Shown here piece after piece: positions 6,548 through 7,635 of a stretch of 7,635 bases of DNA. Below the pieces are notes generated by a model. That model did not search any database. It had not been told where the DNA came from and worked only from the letters and a program-made list of their open reading frames with translations. Made by a program: the position numbers and the translations under genes. How positions within the stretch are numbered: the stretch's first letter is position 1; each line of letters opens with the position of its first letter. The stretch comes from Opitutales bacterium (GTDB lineage: Bacteria > Verrucomicrobiota > Verrucomicrobiia > Opitutales > Intestinicryptomonadaceae): the NCBI GenBank assembly GCA_021641325.1, contig JAJXPD010000049.1, forward strand, positions 1-7,635. The letters are read 5' to 3'.

Positions 6548-6576
6548 AGTAAAACAACACATACATTTTGGCGCAA
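6548..6576 (-). promoter_or_regulatory. Candidate promoter of the tRNA-Ser gene
   Basis: On the minus strand, TTGCGC (6571-6576) and TTTACT (6548-6553) are separated by 17 nt, each 4 of 6 to the sigma-70 consensus. The -10 ends 8 nt before the mature tRNA 5' end, so transcription would start almost at the tRNA. A second GCGCAA copy lies 8 bp away (6579-6584). Confidence 0.45.
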
Positions 6577-6657
6577 ATGCGCAAGAAAAAAATTCGCGAA
6601 TCGCCGATTTCCGCAAAAATCCGCCTTCGGACATAAAAGAATATTCTGCTTGTCTAA

Positions 6658-7521
6658 ATGAAAAAGTGCAAAGATAATGGTGCGCGTAAAATGAAGTTCG
6701 CGTTGAAAATGGCAACGGTTTTGTGTCTCCTGTCGCTGTGGGTGTGGGGGATAGTCGTCGAACCCTACATAATGCTCGACTACGACAACGTCGAAATCGC
6801 AGTCCCAAAGTGGGACAAAAACCTCGACGGTCTGAAAATCGCCGTGCTCTCCGACATTCACGCGGGCGCGGGCCCCGCCGAAAACTGGCGGCTCAGGCGC
6901 ATCGTGGCGCGGACGAACGCCGCAAAGCCCGATATTATTTTGCTTTTGGGCGACTTCGTGAACGGACACCCGTTTTACTCGAAAATGCCGATGTCGACAT
7001 ATTCGAAATATTTGAGCGGGCTGAAAGCCCCCCTCGGCGTCTATTCCGTCCTCGGCAACCACGACTCCTACTACGGCAGGGAGAAAATCAGGAAAATGCT
7101 GGCCGACGCGGGCATTCCCGTTATCGAAAACTCGAATCTCGAAATCAAGACGCCCAAGGGGAACTTCCACCTTGCGGGAATCGCCGACGCAATAACCCAA
7201 AACTATTTCTACCGCCCGACCTTTGCGGGAATTCCCAAAGACGCGCCCGTCGTGTTCATGTCGCACACGCCCGACGTTTTCAGGGAAATTCCGCCCGCGG
7301 CGAGCTTTATGCTGTCGGGGCACACGCACGGCGGGCAGGTGCGCCTGCCGCGCGGAATACGCCCAGCAAAGAACGTAAAGTTCGAGCGCGGCGCGGTCGA
7401 GGGGCTTTACCGAAAGGACGGAAAAACGTCGTACACAACGCGCGGCTTGGGCACAAGCCGCATACCCGTGCGCTTCATGTGCACACCCGCAATCACCATC
7501 GCCACAATCCGCAAGGCGTGA
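6658..7521 (+). CDS. Membrane-anchored calcineurin-like metallophosphoesterase (YaeI/YkuE/LpxG type)
   Basis: This is a 287-aa phosphohydrolase with a basic N-terminus and one hydrophobic segment (about residues 18-35), which fits an inner-membrane anchor or uncleaved signal. All metal-site motifs are present in order: D66/H68 in SDIHAG, D99 in LLGDFVNG, GNHD at 133-136, H203 in SHTPD, and GHTHGGQ at 221-227. The overall pattern matches the YaeI/YkuE group. That group includes the chlamydial LpxG, a UDP-2,3-diacylglucosamine diphosphatase of lipid A synthesis, and also phosphodiesterases of unknown substrate, so the reaction cannot be settled here. The ATG at 6658 lacks a clear ribosome binding site; an ATG at 6691 would remove eleven charged residues and leave the membrane segment intact, so it is an equal alternative. 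The gene is divergent from tRNA-Ser. The 118-bp region between them shows no confident promoter for this gene. Confidence 0.88.
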   Translation: MKKCKDNGARKMKFALKMATVLCLLSLWVWGIVVEPYIMLDYDNVEIAVPKWDKNLDGLKIAVLSDIHAGAGPAENWRLRRIVARTNAAKPDIILLLGDFVNGHPFYSKMPMSTYSKYLSGLKAPLGVYSVLGNHDSYYGREKIRKMLADAGIPVIENSNLEIKTPKGNFHLAGIADAITQNYFYRPTFAGIPKDAPVVFMSHTPDVFREIPPAASFMLSGHTHGGQVRLPRGIRPAKNVKFERGAVEGLYRKDGKTSYTTRGLGTSRIPVRFMCTPAITIATIRKA

Positions 7522-7550
7522 TTTACGGCGCGGCGTCATTTTCCGATAAT
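7522..7550 (+). promoter_or_regulatory. Candidate promoter of the downstream lipoprotein gene
   Basis: TTTACG (7522-7527, 4 of 6) and GATAAT (7545-7550, 5 of 6) are separated by exactly 17 nt. Transcription would start near 7557, leaving a leader of about 26 nt before the ATG at 7583. The -35 begins directly after the phosphoesterase stop codon. No terminator is seen between the two genes, so read-through is also possible. Confidence 0.4.
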
Positions 7551-7582
7551 TTTTTCGATAACCCAAACAGAACGGACACTTC

Positions 7583-7635
7583 ATGGAAAAACGGAAAATC
7601 TTGGCGGCGTTCGCGATTGCCGCGGCGGCATGCGG
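7583..7635 (+). CDS. Probable lipoprotein, N-terminal fragment (cut by window edge)
   Basis: Seventeen codons are visible: MEKRKILAAFAIAAAAC. The pattern is a short basic region, a hydrophobic Ala-rich core, and AAA-C17, a permissive lipobox, so the product is probably a secreted lipoprotein. A GGA 6 nt before the ATG is the only ribosome-binding hint. It could instead be a signal peptide in which the Cys is incidental. Nothing can be said about function. Confidence 0.5.
   Translation, partial: MEKRKILAAFAIAAAAC

Noticed and set aside
5866..7584. A long open frame of 572 codons on the minus strand across the acetyltransferase, tRNA and phosphoesterase.
   Set aside because: It runs antisense through two well-recognised genes and a tRNA, has no recognisable domain, and is an artefact of GC-rich codon bias.
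1..7635. CRISPR arrays, insertion sequences, phage or toxin-antitoxin modules.
   Set aside because: No regularly spaced repeats, transposase or integrase motifs, terminal inverted repeats or small toxin-antitoxin gene pairs were found; the only tRNA is intact with no attachment-site duplication visible.

Overview
The window is compact, GC-rich bacterial DNA with little intergenic space. The oligopeptide-binding protein has a lipoprotein-type leader. A membrane-anchored metallophosphoesterase resembles the family that contains the chlamydial lipid A enzyme LpxG. Several start codons lack a clear Shine-Dalgarno sequence. Together with the general feel of the codon use, this suggests a Gram-negative (diderm) bacterium, perhaps of the Verrucomicrobiota/PVC group. 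The taxonomic guess is weak: no rRNA or marker protein is present to confirm it.

Positions 1-5772 hold one tightly packed minus-strand operon, transcribed right to left. It begins with a response regulator fused to a PP2C/SpoIIE-type phosphatase. Next comes a small RsbW-type histidine-kinase-fold (HATPase_c_2) protein, and then the oligopeptide ABC transporter genes in the order oppD, oppF, oppA, oppB. oppB is cut only a few codons before its expected end, and an oppC would be expected just beyond the window. Adjacent genes overlap or lie within 3 bp of each other, so co-transcription and translational coupling are very likely. A consensus TATAAT at 5809-5814, directly beside a 7-bp inverted repeat, is the best promoter candidate. 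The most interesting feature is this arrangement: a partner-switching signalling pair sits at the head of a peptide-import operon.

Positions 5773-5880 are a divergent intergenic region. On its right, a GNAT acetyltransferase of the MnaT/phosphinothricin-acetyltransferase type reads rightward, with a promoter so close to the ATG that the mRNA may be leaderless. It converges on a minus-strand tRNA-Ser(GCU) (6449-6539), which has its own promoter candidate and a convincing intrinsic terminator.

Divergent from the tRNA, a membrane-anchored calcineurin-like phosphoesterase (6658-7521) reads rightward. After a promoter-like sequence, the first 17 codons of a probable lipoprotein gene run off the right edge. 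No mobile element, CRISPR array or clear pseudogene was seen.
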